Positions 25,898 through 35,037 are shown, counted from the stretch's first letter. The stretch is 64,000 nucleotides of DNA from Streptomyces harbinensis (GCF_900116145.1 NZ_FPAB01000003.1:372184-436183); one strand, 5' to 3'. Program-made: numbers and translations. The notes: generated from the letters alone by a model not told the origin.

Positions 25898-27094
25898 TCA
25901 GGGGCGCAGGGACAGCACCGTGCCCGCCACCGCCAGCAGTACCTGTTCGCACTCGGCCGCCACCGCCGCGTTCAGGCGGCCCAGTTCGTCGCGGAAGCGG
26001 CGGCCCGCCGGAGTGGCCGGGACTATGCCCGCGCCGACCTCGTTGCTCACCAGCACCACCGTCCGCCGCGTGGCCCGTACCGCCGCCACCAGCGCCGCCG
26101 TGCGGTCGGCCAGCTCCGGCAGCGCCGCACCGGGGTCCGCCTGCCAGGCGCCCGTCCGGTCCATCGCGTCGGTCAGCCACAGCGCCAGACAGTCGATCAG
26201 CAGCGGTGGCCCGTCCGGGACCTCCAGCAGCGGCACCAGCTCGCAGGTCTCCGCCGTGGTCCAGCCGCCCGGCCGCCGTTCGCGGTGGGCGGCGATCCGA
26301 CGCTGCCACTCGGTGTCCGCCGGGCGCTGCCCGCCCGTGGCCACGTAGGCGACGTCGGGGTACGCGGCCAGCCGGCGTTCCGCCTCGGCCGACTTGCCCG
26401 ACCGCGCGCCGCCCAGCACCAGGGTCCGCCGGGGCGGCTCGGGCACCTCCCGGAATTCGCCGACCGGCAGGGTCGTCCCGTCCGGTGCCACCCGCGCGCC
26501 CGCCGCCGCCAGCCGGCGGTGCAGTTCCGCGCCCGGCGGTACGTCGTGGTCCACGTGCACCGCCAGGACGTCGGTGGCCCAGGTCACCGCGCCGGCCGCC
26601 CGCAGCCGGGCCAGCGCTTCGGGGCGGCCGATGACGTCCAGCAGACACAGGTCGTACGCCGGTCCGCCGGCCGGCAGTCCGGCGGGGGCGGCGCCCGGTG
26701 GCAGGTAGAGGAGCCGGCCGCCGCCGGGGCCGGTCACCGCGTACCCGGTGCCGGGCACGTCCAGGGCCAGCGCCCGCACCCGGTGCCCGCTGAGCAGCGC
26801 CAGCTCCTTGCCGTCCGGTACCCGTACCGGCGCCGGCAGGTCCGCGGGCACCTCCACCCCCGGCGAGGACTGCGGGTGGGTGAGCAGTACCTGCCGCACC
26901 CCGTGCAGCGTCTGCCCGGCGCGGGCGGCGGCCAGCGCGGGACCGGGGGTGAGGTCGAGCAGCAGGACCCCGTCGATCAGCAGCGCCGTCGCGTTGCGCG
27001 CGTCGGGGCCGAGCGCCCGCGCGCACGAGGCGCACGGGCAGCCGGGGCGGGGGAGGCCGGCGGGGGCACCGGTGCCGAGGAGAGTGACGTCCAC
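25898..27094 (-). CDS. cobU: CobU-type cobinamide kinase/guanylyltransferase with N-terminal MBL-like domain
   Basis: 398 residues. Residues 1-215 look like a degenerate metallo-beta-lactamase fold of the PhnP type: MDVTLLGTGAP start, a GCPCASC cysteine cluster at 19-24, but only THPQSS (71-77) where an active enzyme would have HxHxDH. Residues 222-398 are CobU: P-loop GGARSGKS (228-235), YVATGGQRPADTEW, the guanylylated histidine region AAHRERRPGGW, and VSNEVGAGIVP. CobU phosphorylates adenosylcobinamide and adds GMP, feeding CobS. The N-terminal role is unknown. Located a few kb from cobS and cobT. Confidence 0.88.
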   Translation of the reverse strand: MDVTLLGTGAPAGLPRPGCPCASCARALGPDARNATALLIDGVLLLDLTPGPALAAARAGQTLHGVRQVLLTHPQSSPGVEVPADLPAPVRVPDGKELALLSGHRVRALALDVPGTGYAVTGPGGGRLLYLPPGAAPAGLPAGGPAYDLCLLDVIGRPEALARLRAAGAVTWATDVLAVHVDHDVPPGAELHRRLAAAGARVAPDGTTLPVGEFREVPEPPRRTLVLGGARSGKSAEAERRLAAYPDVAYVATGGQRPADTEWQRRIAAHRERRPGGWTTAETCELVPLLEVPDGPPLLIDCLALWLTDAMDRTGAWQADPGAALPELADRTAALVAAVRATRRTVVLVSNEVGAGIVPATPAGRRFRDELGRLNAAVAAECEQVLLAVAGTVLSLRP

Positions 27095-27245
27095 GCCCGC
27101 ATCCTCTCGCCATCCGATCGCCTTCGCCGTCGCAGCCGCGCGTGGACCTGGTGTGATCTAGTCTGCGAACAGCGGTAGGCGCAGCGGCGTGCGGGCAGTA
27201 CATACCGAGATCGGACTTGTGACAGCAGCGGAAGCGGAGGCGTCC

Positions 27246-27461
27246 ATGGCGTGGGTGTGGCGGTTCGAGAAGGCGGACGGTTCGGTGGCTGTGACCGACT
27301 CCGACCCGGGTGACTTCGGTACGCAGGGGGACGCGGAGAGCTGGATCGGTGAGATCTGGAAGGACTTGCTGGACGAGGGCGTGGACCAGGTGACGCTGTT
27401 GGAGGACGGCAGCAAGGTGTACGGGCCGATGAGTCTGCACGAGGCGGCCGACGACAGCTGA
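27246..27461 (+). CDS. Small conserved acidic protein
   Basis: 71 residues starting MAWVWRFEKADGSVA, with GGAGG five bases before the ATG. The sequence contains DPGDFGTQGDAESWIGEIWK and LLEDGSKVYGPMSL, and is acidic and soluble. Proteins of this size and pattern are widespread in Streptomyces but have no assigned function that I recognise. Isolated on the plus strand. Confidence 0.8.
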   Translation: MAWVWRFEKADGSVAVTDSDPGDFGTQGDAESWIGEIWKDLLDEGVDQVTLLEDGSKVYGPMSLHEAADDS

Positions 27462-27630
27462 CCCGGCCGGCCGGGCGGGCCGGGTCCGCCGCGCCGCCCC
27501 TGCCCCGGCCGCCGGGTGGTTCACGGGGCGGCTCCGGCCTGTCGTCCCGCGCGATCGTGGCCCCGGGCGGCACGATGACCGCACGCCCCGGGCGACGGGG
27601 CGCGCGGACCCCGGAAGGCGGGCGGGACAC

Positions 27631-28458
27631 ATGACGTACGGGCCGGGCCCAGCGGGACGGCGCCGGTTGCTGCCCTGGCCCCGGGCGCTGCTCGCCGGGG
27701 CGCTGGCCCTGGCGGCGGTGGCCGTTCCGGCCGGGGCGGGCGCGGTCGTCGGCGGCGAACGGGCCGGCGGGGCGTACCCGTTCGTCGCCGGGGTCTCCCT
27801 GCGCGGCGACGGCGGCGCGCAAACCCATCGCTGCGGCGGGTCGCTGGTCGCGGCGCGGTGGGTCCTCACGGCCGCGCACTGCGTACTCTCCGGCGGCGAG
27901 GCGATCGACGCCGCCCGGCTGGGCGTCCGCGTCGGTTCGCCGGACCGTACCCGGGGCGGCGCCGAGGCGGGCGTGCAGCGGGTCGTCGTCCACCCCGACC
28001 ACTCCCCGGCCACCCGCCACGCCGATCTGGCGCTGCTGCGGCTGGACCGCGCTCTCGGGCAGGAGCCGGTCGCCCCGGCCACCGCGCCCCCCGTCCCGGG
28101 GGACGCGGTCCGGCTGGTCGGCTGGGGGTACCTGTCCAACCGGGATCGCGAGCTGCCGGCCGAACTGCGCCGGGCCGACACCACGGTGACCGCCGACGCC
28201 GACTGCCTGGCCGGCACCGAGGACGACCTGACGGAAGGCGACTTCTGCCACAGCCCCGAGCCGGGAACCGGCAGTTGCAACGGCGACTCCGGTTCCCCGG
28301 TGCTCCGCTACACGGACGGCCGCTGGCGGCAGATCGGGGTCATCTCCCGCGACCTCAACGCCGACCCGGCCCAGGTGGAGTGCGGAGCGCTCCCCGGCGT
28401 CAGCCCGAGCGTCCCCCACCACGCCGGGTGGATCGCCGACGTCATCGGCGTCGGCTGA
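27631..28458 (+). CDS. Secreted trypsin-like serine protease (S1)
   Basis: 275 residues. A signal peptide ends AGA at residue 38 and the chain continues VVGGERAGG, the normal N-terminus of an activated S1 protease. Catalytic triad: H83 in TAAHC, D132 in HADLALL, S220 in CNGDSGSP. Cysteine pairs around the histidine and serine support the usual disulfides. Because the cleavage site abuts VVGG, the enzyme may be active on export with no propeptide. Trypsin-like specificity is plausible from the family, not proved. Convergent with the HtrA-like gene. Confidence 0.92.
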   Translation: MTYGPGPAGRRRLLPWPRALLAGALALAAVAVPAGAGAVVGGERAGGAYPFVAGVSLRGDGGAQTHRCGGSLVAARWVLTAAHCVLSGGEAIDAARLGVRVGSPDRTRGGAEAGVQRVVVHPDHSPATRHADLALLRLDRALGQEPVAPATAPPVPGDAVRLVGWGYLSNRDRELPAELRRADTTVTADADCLAGTEDDLTEGDFCHSPEPGTGSCNGDSGSPVLRYTDGRWRQIGVISRDLNADPAQVECGALPGVSPSVPHHAGWIADVIGVG

Positions 28459-28614
28459 ACGTTCGCGCGGTGCCGGTCCCGGAAGCCAGGGGCGGGCGGT
28501 GTGCCGGCCGGGCGCAACCGGACCCGGACGGGCCGGGGTTGCGGGCCCGGGGCTGCGGCCCGCCCCGAGCGGCCCGCCGCCCCCGACAGCCGGCGGGCCG
28601 CTGGCACCGCCGCC

Positions 28615-29667
28615 TCACACCTCGCCCAGTGTCACCTCGGTGTCGTGCCGGTCCCCGTTGCGCAGGTAGCCCACCTTCACCTTGTCGCCCGGCTGGAGCC
28701 CGGCCAGGGCCTCCGACAGGGATCCCACGTCGGTCACCGGCTCGTCGCCGAGCCACACCACGACGTCCCCGGCCCGCAGGCCGGCCTTCGCCGCCGGGCC
28801 GTTCTCCGTCAGGTCGACCACCGCCGCGCCGATCGGCTGGAAGCCGTCGCCCAGGATGGTCCGCACGCTCACCCCGAGCGCCGCCCGGCCCGACCGGGTC
28901 ACCTCGCCGTTCTCGATCATCTGGTCCGCCAGATCGGTGACCGTACGGGCCGGGATGGCGAACCCGATGCCCGGTGCCTGGCCGCCGCCCAGCTGCGGGT
29001 CGCGGGCCGCCAGGGTCGGGATGCCGATCACCTCGCCCTGGAGGTTGACCAGCGCGCCCCCGCTGTTGCCGGGGTTGATGGCCGCCGAGGTCTGCACCAT
29101 GTCGCCCAGCGTGGTCCCGCCCTCGCCCTCGCTCACCGAGCGGCCCACCGCCGAGACGATGCCCTGGGTGACGCTGGAGGACAGGCCCAGCGGGGCGCCC
29201 ATCGCCAGCACGATCTGGCCCACCTCCACCCGCCCGCTGTCCCCGAACGAGGCGGGCCGCAGCCGGTCCGGCGGGTTGTCCAGCACGACGACGGCGAGGT
29301 CCTGCGGGGGGTAGGTGGCCACCACGGTGGCGGGCAGCGGCTGCTGCTGGTCGGCAAGCAGCACCTCGAACGTCTTCTGCTCGCCCACCACGTGCGCGTT
29401 GGTGACGATGTGCCCGTCGTTGTCGTAGATGATCCCCGAGCCCAGACCGTCCGCCGTGGTGATCTGCACGACCGAGGGCAGTACATCGGACACCACCTGC
29501 TGGTACGCGTCCTCCAGCGCCCCGGCGTCCGCGCGCGGCGCGATGTCGGCGGCCGGTGCGGAACGCTCCGCCGAGGTGCAGGCCGGCAGTGCGCACAGGG
29601 TGCCGAGCGCGAGGGCGGTGAGGAGGCGCGAGGGGAAGCCGGAGGGACCGGGGATCGTCGGCGTCAT
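28615..29667 (-). CDS. HtrA/DegP-like serine protease lipoprotein with PDZ domain
   Basis: 350 residues. A lipobox LPAC puts the lipidated cysteine at residue 30, so the protein is tethered outside the membrane. The S1C protease domain has histidine in VTNAHVVG, aspartate in PPQDLAVV and serine in INPGNSGGALV. A C-terminal PDZ domain (about 255-345) contains GPAAKAGLRAGDVVVWLGD. Probably a stress or quality-control protease of the envelope. ATG at 29667 gives a compact signal; an ATG at 29682 is also in frame. Confidence 0.92.
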   Translation of the reverse strand: MTPTIPGPSGFPSRLLTALALGTLCALPACTSAERSAPAADIAPRADAGALEDAYQQVVSDVLPSVVQITTADGLGSGIIYDNDGHIVTNAHVVGEQKTFEVLLADQQQPLPATVVATYPPQDLAVVVLDNPPDRLRPASFGDSGRVEVGQIVLAMGAPLGLSSSVTQGIVSAVGRSVSEGEGGTTLGDMVQTSAAINPGNSGGALVNLQGEVIGIPTLAARDPQLGGGQAPGIGFAIPARTVTDLADQMIENGEVTRSGRAALGVSVRTILGDGFQPIGAAVVDLTENGPAAKAGLRAGDVVVWLGDEPVTDVGSLSEALAGLQPGDKVKVGYLRNGDRHDTEVTLGEV

Positions 29668-29759
29668 ACAGCGGATTCTCACCGCGCACGCCCCCGCGGC
29701 GGCGCAGGAGCGCTACGCCATTACGGGGGCGTGTGGTGCGTGCGGGTGAACGGGTGGCC

Positions 29760-30350
29760 TCAGCGGCCGGTGCGGGGCGCCTCGCCCCGCTTGATCTGCG
29801 GCTTCGGCAGCCGCATCCGGCGCATCTGGAGGGCCCGCATCAGCGCGTAGGCGCGCGCGCCGCGGTGGCTCTCGTTGGGGAAGTGCTCGCGCAGCTCCTT
29901 CTTCAGCCGCCGCGAGGAGAGCACGAAGTCCATGATGATCATCACGATGACGCCGAGCCACAGCAGCATCGCGATCGGCGCCGCCGCCGGGATCATGCTC
30001 AGCACCAGGATGATCACGGCGATCGGCAGGAAGTACTCCGCCACGTGCCACTTGCTGTCGGTGAAGTCGCGCGCGTAGCGCCGCACCGGGCCCTTGTCGC
30101 GCAGCGGCAGATGCCGCTCGTCGCCGCTCAGCAGCGCCTCGCGCTGCTTGGCCAGCGCGGCCTTGCGGGCGTCGCGCTGCCGCTTGGCGGCCTCCTTGCG
30201 GGAAGCCGCCGGCTTCACGACGGCGCGCCGCAGGGCCTCGGCCTCGCTGCGCTTGGGGGTGGGCCGCCCCTTGGGCGCCTGGGCGTCACGGATCTGCGGC
30301 TCGGCCACCGTCGCGGGGGCCTGCTCTTCTTTGGCACGGCTTCGGAACAC
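29760..30350 (-). CDS. DUF3043 membrane protein
   Basis: 196 residues. A charged, lysine/arginine/alanine-rich cytoplasmic N-terminus is followed by RRYARDFTDSKWHVAEYFLP and two hydrophobic spans (AVIILVLSMIP; IAMLLWLGVIVMIIMDF), then a basic tail RRLKKELREHFPN. This is the DUF3043 pattern. Function unknown. GTG start. Divergent from the pspA gene, with which it is conserved as a neighbour in streptomycetes. Confidence 0.88.
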   Translation of the reverse strand: MFRSRAKEEQAPATVAEPQIRDAQAPKGRPTPKRSEAEALRRAVVKPAASRKEAAKRQRDARKAALAKQREALLSGDERHLPLRDKGPVRRYARDFTDSKWHVAEYFLPIAVIILVLSMIPAAAPIAMLLWLGVIVMIIMDFVLSSRRLKKELREHFPNESHRGARAYALMRALQMRRMRLPKPQIKRGEAPRTGR

Positions 30351-30572
30351 GCCTCCAGGGTACGGGGTGGACCCCGGGAACCGTGAGCCCCCTGAGAGAA
30401 CCCGGATCCGGCCTCCACCCTTCGCCGGACTCGGTCGGGTATCGATCCTCCTGCGGGATGACCCGATTCCGGGCCGGACCGTGCGCTAATGGGAGGGTGC
30501 CCCGTAGGCTAGGGGATCAAGCAGCACAATGGTCTTAGGTCCGAGTCCGTCACGAAGGGGGCGCCCAGGCCG

Positions 30573-31367
30573 ATGAGTGGTTTGATGAAGCGGATGGGGA
30601 TGATCTTCCGCGCGAAAGCCAACAAGGCCCTGGACCGGGCCGAGGACCCGCGCGAGACGCTCGATTACTCGTACCAGAAGCAGCTGGAGCTGCTCCAGAA
30701 GGTACGCCGCGGGGTCGCCGACGTGGCCACCTCCCGCAAGCGTCTGGAGCTCCAGCTGAACCAGCTGAACGGCCAGTCCTCCAAGCTGGAGGAGCAGGGC
30801 AAGAAGGCGCTGGCGCTCGGCCGGGAGGACCTGGCCCGGGAGGCGCTGACGCGGCGCTCCGCGCTCCAGCAGCAGGTCTCCGACCTCCAGACGCAGCACG
30901 AGACGCTGCAGGCCGAGGAGAACAAGCTGACCCTGGCCGCCCAGCGGCTCCAGGCCAAGGTGGACGCCTTCCGCACCAAGAAGGAGACCATCAAGGCCAC
31001 CTACACGGCCGCCCAGGCGCAGACGCAGATCGGCGAGGCGTTCTCCGGCATCTCCGAGGAGATGGGCGACGTGGGCCTGGCGATCCAGCGCGCCGAGGAC
31101 AAGACGGCTCAGCTCCAGGCCCGTTCCGGCGCCATCGACGAGTTGCTGGCCTCGGGCGCCCTGGACGACCCGACGGGGACGTCCAAGGACGATCTGACCG
31201 CCGAGCTGGACCGGATCTCCTCCAACTCCGACGTGGAGCTGGAGCTGGAGCGGATGAAGGCCGAGCTGTCCGGCGGCAGCAGCGGCGGCCGGGCCGCCAT
31301 CGAGGGCGGCAACGGCTCCGCGGCGCGCGGCGACCAGCAGGAGTCCCCGCGGTTCGACAAGCAGTGA
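30573..31367 (+). CDS. pspA: PspA/IM30 family protein
   Basis: 264 residues. Starts MSGLMKRMGMIFRAKANKAL with an amphipathic N-terminal helix, then DPRETLDYSYQKQLELLQKV and long coiled-coil helices through about residue 220, as in PspA/Vipp1 (ESCRT-III-like) proteins. A flexible serine/glycine tail replaces the last helix. It probably assembles on stressed membranes. PspAA and a two-component system follow on the same strand, suggesting envelope-stress control. Confidence 0.93.
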   Translation: MSGLMKRMGMIFRAKANKALDRAEDPRETLDYSYQKQLELLQKVRRGVADVATSRKRLELQLNQLNGQSSKLEEQGKKALALGREDLAREALTRRSALQQQVSDLQTQHETLQAEENKLTLAAQRLQAKVDAFRTKKETIKATYTAAQAQTQIGEAFSGISEEMGDVGLAIQRAEDKTAQLQARSGAIDELLASGALDDPTGTSKDDLTAELDRISSNSDVELELERMKAELSGGSSGGRAAIEGGNGSAARGDQQESPRFDKQ

Positions 31368-31422
31368 CAGCCTGTCCGCGCTGAAGAACACCTCCATCAG
31401 GGATCAGGGCAAGGAGAGCGGT

Positions 31423-31701
31423 GTGATCGTACGGATCATGGGCGAGGGGCAGGTGAAGCTGGATGACAGCCACTTCCCCAAGCTCAATGAACTCGACGAC
31501 GAGCTGACGGCCGAGGTCGAGGCGCATGACGAGGAGGGGTTCCGGCGGACGCTGACCGCGCTGCTGGACGCCGTCCGCGGCATGGGCACGCCCCTGGACG
31601 CCGACGCGCTCGAACCGTCCGATCTGCTGCTCCCCCCGCCCGACGCGAGCATCGACGAGGTCCGCGCGATGCTCACCGACGACGGCCTCATCCCGGACTG
31701 A
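31423..31701 (+). CDS. pspAA: PspA-associated protein PspAA
   Basis: 92 residues. Opens MIVRIMGEGQVKLDDSHF and ends IDEVRAMLTDDGLIPD, the PspAA pattern seen next to actinobacterial and cyanobacterial PspA. Small, acidic and soluble, with no catalytic motif. GTG start with GGAGAG upstream. Lies 55 bases after pspA and is probably co-transcribed with it; thought to assist PspA function. Confidence 0.9.
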   Translation: MIVRIMGEGQVKLDDSHFPKLNELDDELTAEVEAHDEEGFRRTLTALLDAVRGMGTPLDADALEPSDLLLPPPDASIDEVRAMLTDDGLIPD

Positions 31702-31774
31702 CGACGGCACCGACCCCGGCCGCGCGGCGCGCGGCCGGTGCCGGACGGCGACCCCCGCTCGTACCCTGGCACTC

Positions 31775-33097
31775 GTGACTGCATCGTCCGGCACCCTCGC
31801 CCGCCCACGCTCCCGGCTGCATCCGCTCGTCGTGGACGCGCTGGTGGCGTCGGTGACGCTGCTGGTCGTCCTCATCATCTCCGTCACCACCAACAAGCAC
31901 CCGGGCGCGCACGCCGCGGCGGCCGGGGGGTTCGGCGAGCGCCCGCTGCCGGCCCACACGGTGGTCACCGCGCTGCTGGGCGCGGGGGCGCTGGTGCTGC
32001 GGCGCCGCTCGCCCGGCCCGGTACTGGGCGCCACGCTGGTGCTGACGCTCGCCGAGCTGATCCTGGGCACCGTCTCGCATCCGCCGGCCGAGCGGCACAC
32101 CTCGATGATGGTGATGGTGGCGCTGGCCCTGTTCACGGTGGCCGCCGCCACCGACCGGGCCACCACGCTGCGGGTGGGCACCGGCACGCTGGCGCTGATC
32201 ACGGTGGCCGGGATGCTGCTGGGCGCCCAGCCCTGGTACGCCTCGGAGAACTTCGGCATCATCGCCTGGACGGCGCTGGCGGCGCTGGCGGGCGACGCGG
32301 TACGGCACCGGCGGGCCGCCGTCGACGCGATACGGGAGCGGGCCGAGCGCGCCGAGGCCACCCGCGAGGAGGAGGCCCGCCGCCGGGTCGCCGAGGAGCG
32401 GCTGCGGATCGCCCGCGAACTGCACGACGTGGTCGCCCATCACATCGCCCTGGTCAATGTGCAGGCCGGGGTGGCCTCGCACGTCATGGACAGCCGCCCG
32501 GACCAGGCCAAGGAGGCGCTGGCCCAGGTGCGGCTGGCCAGCCGGCAGGCGCTCAGCGAACTCCAGACCACGGTCGGACTGCTGCGGCACCGCGACGATC
32601 CGGTCGCCCCGACCGAGCCGACCAAGGGCCTGGCGGTGCTGGGCGATCTGGTGGACGGCTTCACCCGGGCCGGGATGGCGGTGGTGGTGGAGCGGGCCGG
32701 GGCGGACGAGCCGCCGCTGCCGTCCGCCGTGGACCTGGCCGCCTACCGGGTGGTGCAGGAGGCGCTCACCAATGTGCACAAGCACGCGGGGCCGGACGCC
32801 AAGGCGCTGGTGCGGATTCTGCGCACCGGGCGGGGTGACGGGGCGCGGCTGGAGGTGACCGTGCTCGACGACGGGCCCGGCGGCGCGCCGGTGCCGGCCG
32901 GCCGGGCGGGTGCCGGGGGCGGGCACGGGCTGACGGGGATGCGGGAGCGGGCCGCCGCGCTGGGCGGCAGCTGTGAGACCGGGCCGCTGGAAGGCGGCGG
33001 CTTCCGGGTACGGGTGGTGCTGCCGCTGCGGTCACCGGGCGGCCCCGCCGTGGAGCGGTCCGGTGCGGACCGCGGGTGGACGCTTCCGTGCGTCTGA
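31775..33097 (+). CDS. Sensor histidine kinase (DesK/NarX-type, HisKA_3)
   Basis: 440 residues. The N-terminal 170 residues hold four to six membrane helices with little extracellular sequence, so it may sense the membrane itself. A short coiled coil precedes the phosphoacceptor H217 in ARELHDVVAHH (HisKA_3). The ATPase domain follows with EALTNVHKHAG and GGGHGLTGMRERA. GTG start with a -10-like TACCCT seven bases upstream, suggesting a leaderless message. Pairs with the response regulator 12 bases downstream; next to pspA-pspAA. Confidence 0.93.
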   Translation: MTASSGTLARPRSRLHPLVVDALVASVTLLVVLIISVTTNKHPGAHAAAAGGFGERPLPAHTVVTALLGAGALVLRRRSPGPVLGATLVLTLAELILGTVSHPPAERHTSMMVMVALALFTVAAATDRATTLRVGTGTLALITVAGMLLGAQPWYASENFGIIAWTALAALAGDAVRHRRAAVDAIRERAERAEATREEEARRRVAEERLRIARELHDVVAHHIALVNVQAGVASHVMDSRPDQAKEALAQVRLASRQALSELQTTVGLLRHRDDPVAPTEPTKGLAVLGDLVDGFTRAGMAVVVERAGADEPPLPSAVDLAAYRVVQEALTNVHKHAGPDAKALVRILRTGRGDGARLEVTVLDDGPGGAPVPAGRAGAGGGHGLTGMRERAAALGGSCETGPLEGGGFRVRVVLPLRSPGGPAVERSGADRGWTLPCV

Positions 33098-33109
33098 GAG
33101 GGAGTACGC

Positions 33110-33784
33110 ATGATCCGGGTCGTGCTGGCCGATGACCAGGCGCTGCTCCGCAGCGCGTTCCGGGTGCTGGTGGAGTCCGAGCCGGACATGACGGTCACCG
33201 GTGAGGCGTCGGACGGTGCCGCGGCGCTGGCGGTGGTGCGGGAGCGGGGCGCGGACGTGGTGCTGATGGACATCCGGATGCCGGGCCTCGACGGGCTGGC
33301 GGCGACCCGGGAGATCAGCGCCGATCCGCTGCTGAGCGGGGTGCGGGTGGTCATTCTGACCACGTTCGAGTCGGACGACTACGTGGTGGAGTCGCTGCGG
33401 GCGGGCGCGTCCGGGTTTCTGGGCAAGGGGGCGGAGCCGGGGGAGCTGCTGTCGGCGATCCGGCTGGTGGCGGCGGGTGAGGCGCTGCTGTCGCCGGCTG
33501 CGACGCGTTCGCTGATCACCCGGTTTCTGGCAACCGGGGAGCGGGAGGGCGCCGGGCCGCCGGCCGCGGATCTCGATGTGCTGACCGCGCGGGAGCGCGA
33601 GGTGCTGGTGGAGGTGGCCGGCGGGCTGTCGAACGACGAGATCGCGGCGCGGCTGGAGGTCTCCCCGCTGACGGTGAAGACCCACATCAACCGGCTGCTG
33701 ACCAAGCTGGCGGCCCGGGACCGGGCGCAGCTGGTGATGACCGCGTACGAGACGGGTCTGGTGCGGCCCCGGTTCCCGGGCTGA
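33110..33784 (+). CDS. NarL/LuxR-family response regulator
   Basis: 224 residues. Receiver domain with acidic pocket D8/D9, phosphorylated D54 in VVLMDIRMPG and the conserved TTFESDDYV region. LuxR-type HTH at the C-terminus: LTAREREVLVEVAGGLSNDE and LTVKTHINRLLTKL. Partner of the upstream kinase (12-base gap, same strand). Targets unknown; pspA is a reasonable candidate by position. Confidence 0.94.
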   Translation: MIRVVLADDQALLRSAFRVLVESEPDMTVTGEASDGAAALAVVRERGADVVLMDIRMPGLDGLAATREISADPLLSGVRVVILTTFESDDYVVESLRAGASGFLGKGAEPGELLSAIRLVAAGEALLSPAATRSLITRFLATGEREGAGPPAADLDVLTAREREVLVEVAGGLSNDEIAARLEVSPLTVKTHINRLLTKLAARDRAQLVMTAYETGLVRPRFPG

Positions 33785-33786
33785 GG

Positions 33787-33823
33787 CCGGCCGGAACGGT
33801 GCGGTGTGCTCCGTTCCGGCCGG
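33787..33823. terminator. Bidirectional hairpin between response regulator and nadA
   Basis: Perfect 13-base arms CCGGCCGGAACGG (33787-33799) and CCGTTCCGGCCGG (33811-33823) lie between two convergent stop codons. Confidence 0.75.
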
Positions 33824-33840
33824 ATGGCGTGCGGGTGCGG

Positions 33841-35037
33841 TCAGGGCAGGGCGAGCATCTGCTCCAGGGCGGCCTTGGCGTACTTCTCGGTCTCCGGGTC
33901 GACCGTGATGCGGTTGACGGTGCGGCCGGCGGCCAGTGCCTCCAGCGTCCACACCAGGTGGGGCAGGTCGATGCGGTTCATGGTGGAGCAGAAGCAGACG
34001 GTGCGGTCGAGGAAGACGATCTCCTTGCCCTCGGCGGCGTAACGATTCGCCAGCCGGCGGACCAGGTTCAGCTCGGTGCCGATGGCCCACTTCGAGCCGG
34101 CCGGGGCCGCCTCCAGGGTCTTGATGATGTACTCGGTCGATCCGACGTAGTCGGCGGCGGCCACCACCTCGTGCCGGCACTCGGGGTGCACCAGGACGTT
34201 GACGCCGGGGACCCGGGCCCGTACGTCCTCCACCGACTCCAGCGAGAACCGGCCGTGCACCGAGCAGTGGCCGCGCCACAGGATCATCTTCGCGTCCCGC
34301 AGCTGGTCGGCGGTGAGTCCGCCGCCGGGCTTGTGCGGGTTGTAGACGACGCAGTCCTCCAGGGACATGCCCAGGTCGCGGACGGCGGTGTTGCGGCCGA
34401 GGTGCTGGTCGGGGAGGAACAGCACCTTCTCGCCCTGCTCGAAGGCCCAGCGCAGCGCGCGCTCCGCGTTGGAGGAGGTGCAGATGGTGCCGCCGTGCCG
34501 GCCGGTGAAGGCCTTGATGTCGGCGGAGGAGTTCATGTACGAGACGGGCACCGTGGTGTCGGCGACGCCGGCCTCGGTGAGGACGTCCCAGGCCTCGGCG
34601 ACCTGTTCGGCGGTGGCCATGTCGGCCATGGAGCAGCCGGCGGCCAGGTCGGGGAGGATGACCCGCTGGTCGTCGGTGGTGAGGATGTCGGCGGACTCGG
34701 CCATGAAGTGGACGCCGCAGAAGACGATGTACTCGGCGCCGGGCCGGGCGGCGGCGTCGCGGGCGAGCTTGAAGGAGTCGCCGGTGACGTCGGCGAACTG
34801 GATGACCTCGTCGCGCTGGTAGTGGTGTCCCAGGACGAACACCCGGTCGCCGAGCTGCTCCTTGGCGGCCCGTGCCCGGGCCACCAGGTCCGGGTCGGAG
34901 GGGGAGGGGAGGTCGCCGGGGCAGTCCACGCCGCGCTCGCTGGCGGCGTCGGCCTCGCGGCCGAGCAGCAGCAGGGCCAGGGGGCTGGGCCGGACATCCA
35001 GGGGATCGGCGGTGCTCGGGGCGGTGTTCACGGCCAC
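33841..35037 (-). CDS. nadA: Quinolinate synthase
   Basis: 398 residues. Cysteine ligands for a [4Fe-4S] cluster are expected in IVFCGVHFMAESADI, HPECRHEVV and the C-terminal TVCFCSTMNRIDLPH region. GHHYQRDEVIQFADV and ADYVGSTEYI are conserved. It condenses iminoaspartate with dihydroxyacetone phosphate to quinolinate for NAD synthesis. GTG start at 35037; a second GTG lies two codons in. No nadB or nadC adjoins it. Divergent from erpA, an iron-sulfur insertion gene, which fits its cluster requirement. Confidence 0.94.
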   Translation of the reverse strand: MAVNTAPSTADPLDVRPSPLALLLLGREADAASERGVDCPGDLPSPSDPDLVARARAAKEQLGDRVFVLGHHYQRDEVIQFADVTGDSFKLARDAAARPGAEYIVFCGVHFMAESADILTTDDQRVILPDLAAGCSMADMATAEQVAEAWDVLTEAGVADTTVPVSYMNSSADIKAFTGRHGGTICTSSNAERALRWAFEQGEKVLFLPDQHLGRNTAVRDLGMSLEDCVVYNPHKPGGGLTADQLRDAKMILWRGHCSVHGRFSLESVEDVRARVPGVNVLVHPECRHEVVAAADYVGSTEYIIKTLEAAPAGSKWAIGTELNLVRRLANRYAAEGKEIVFLDRTVCFCSTMNRIDLPHLVWTLEALAAGRTVNRITVDPETEKYAKAALEQMLALP

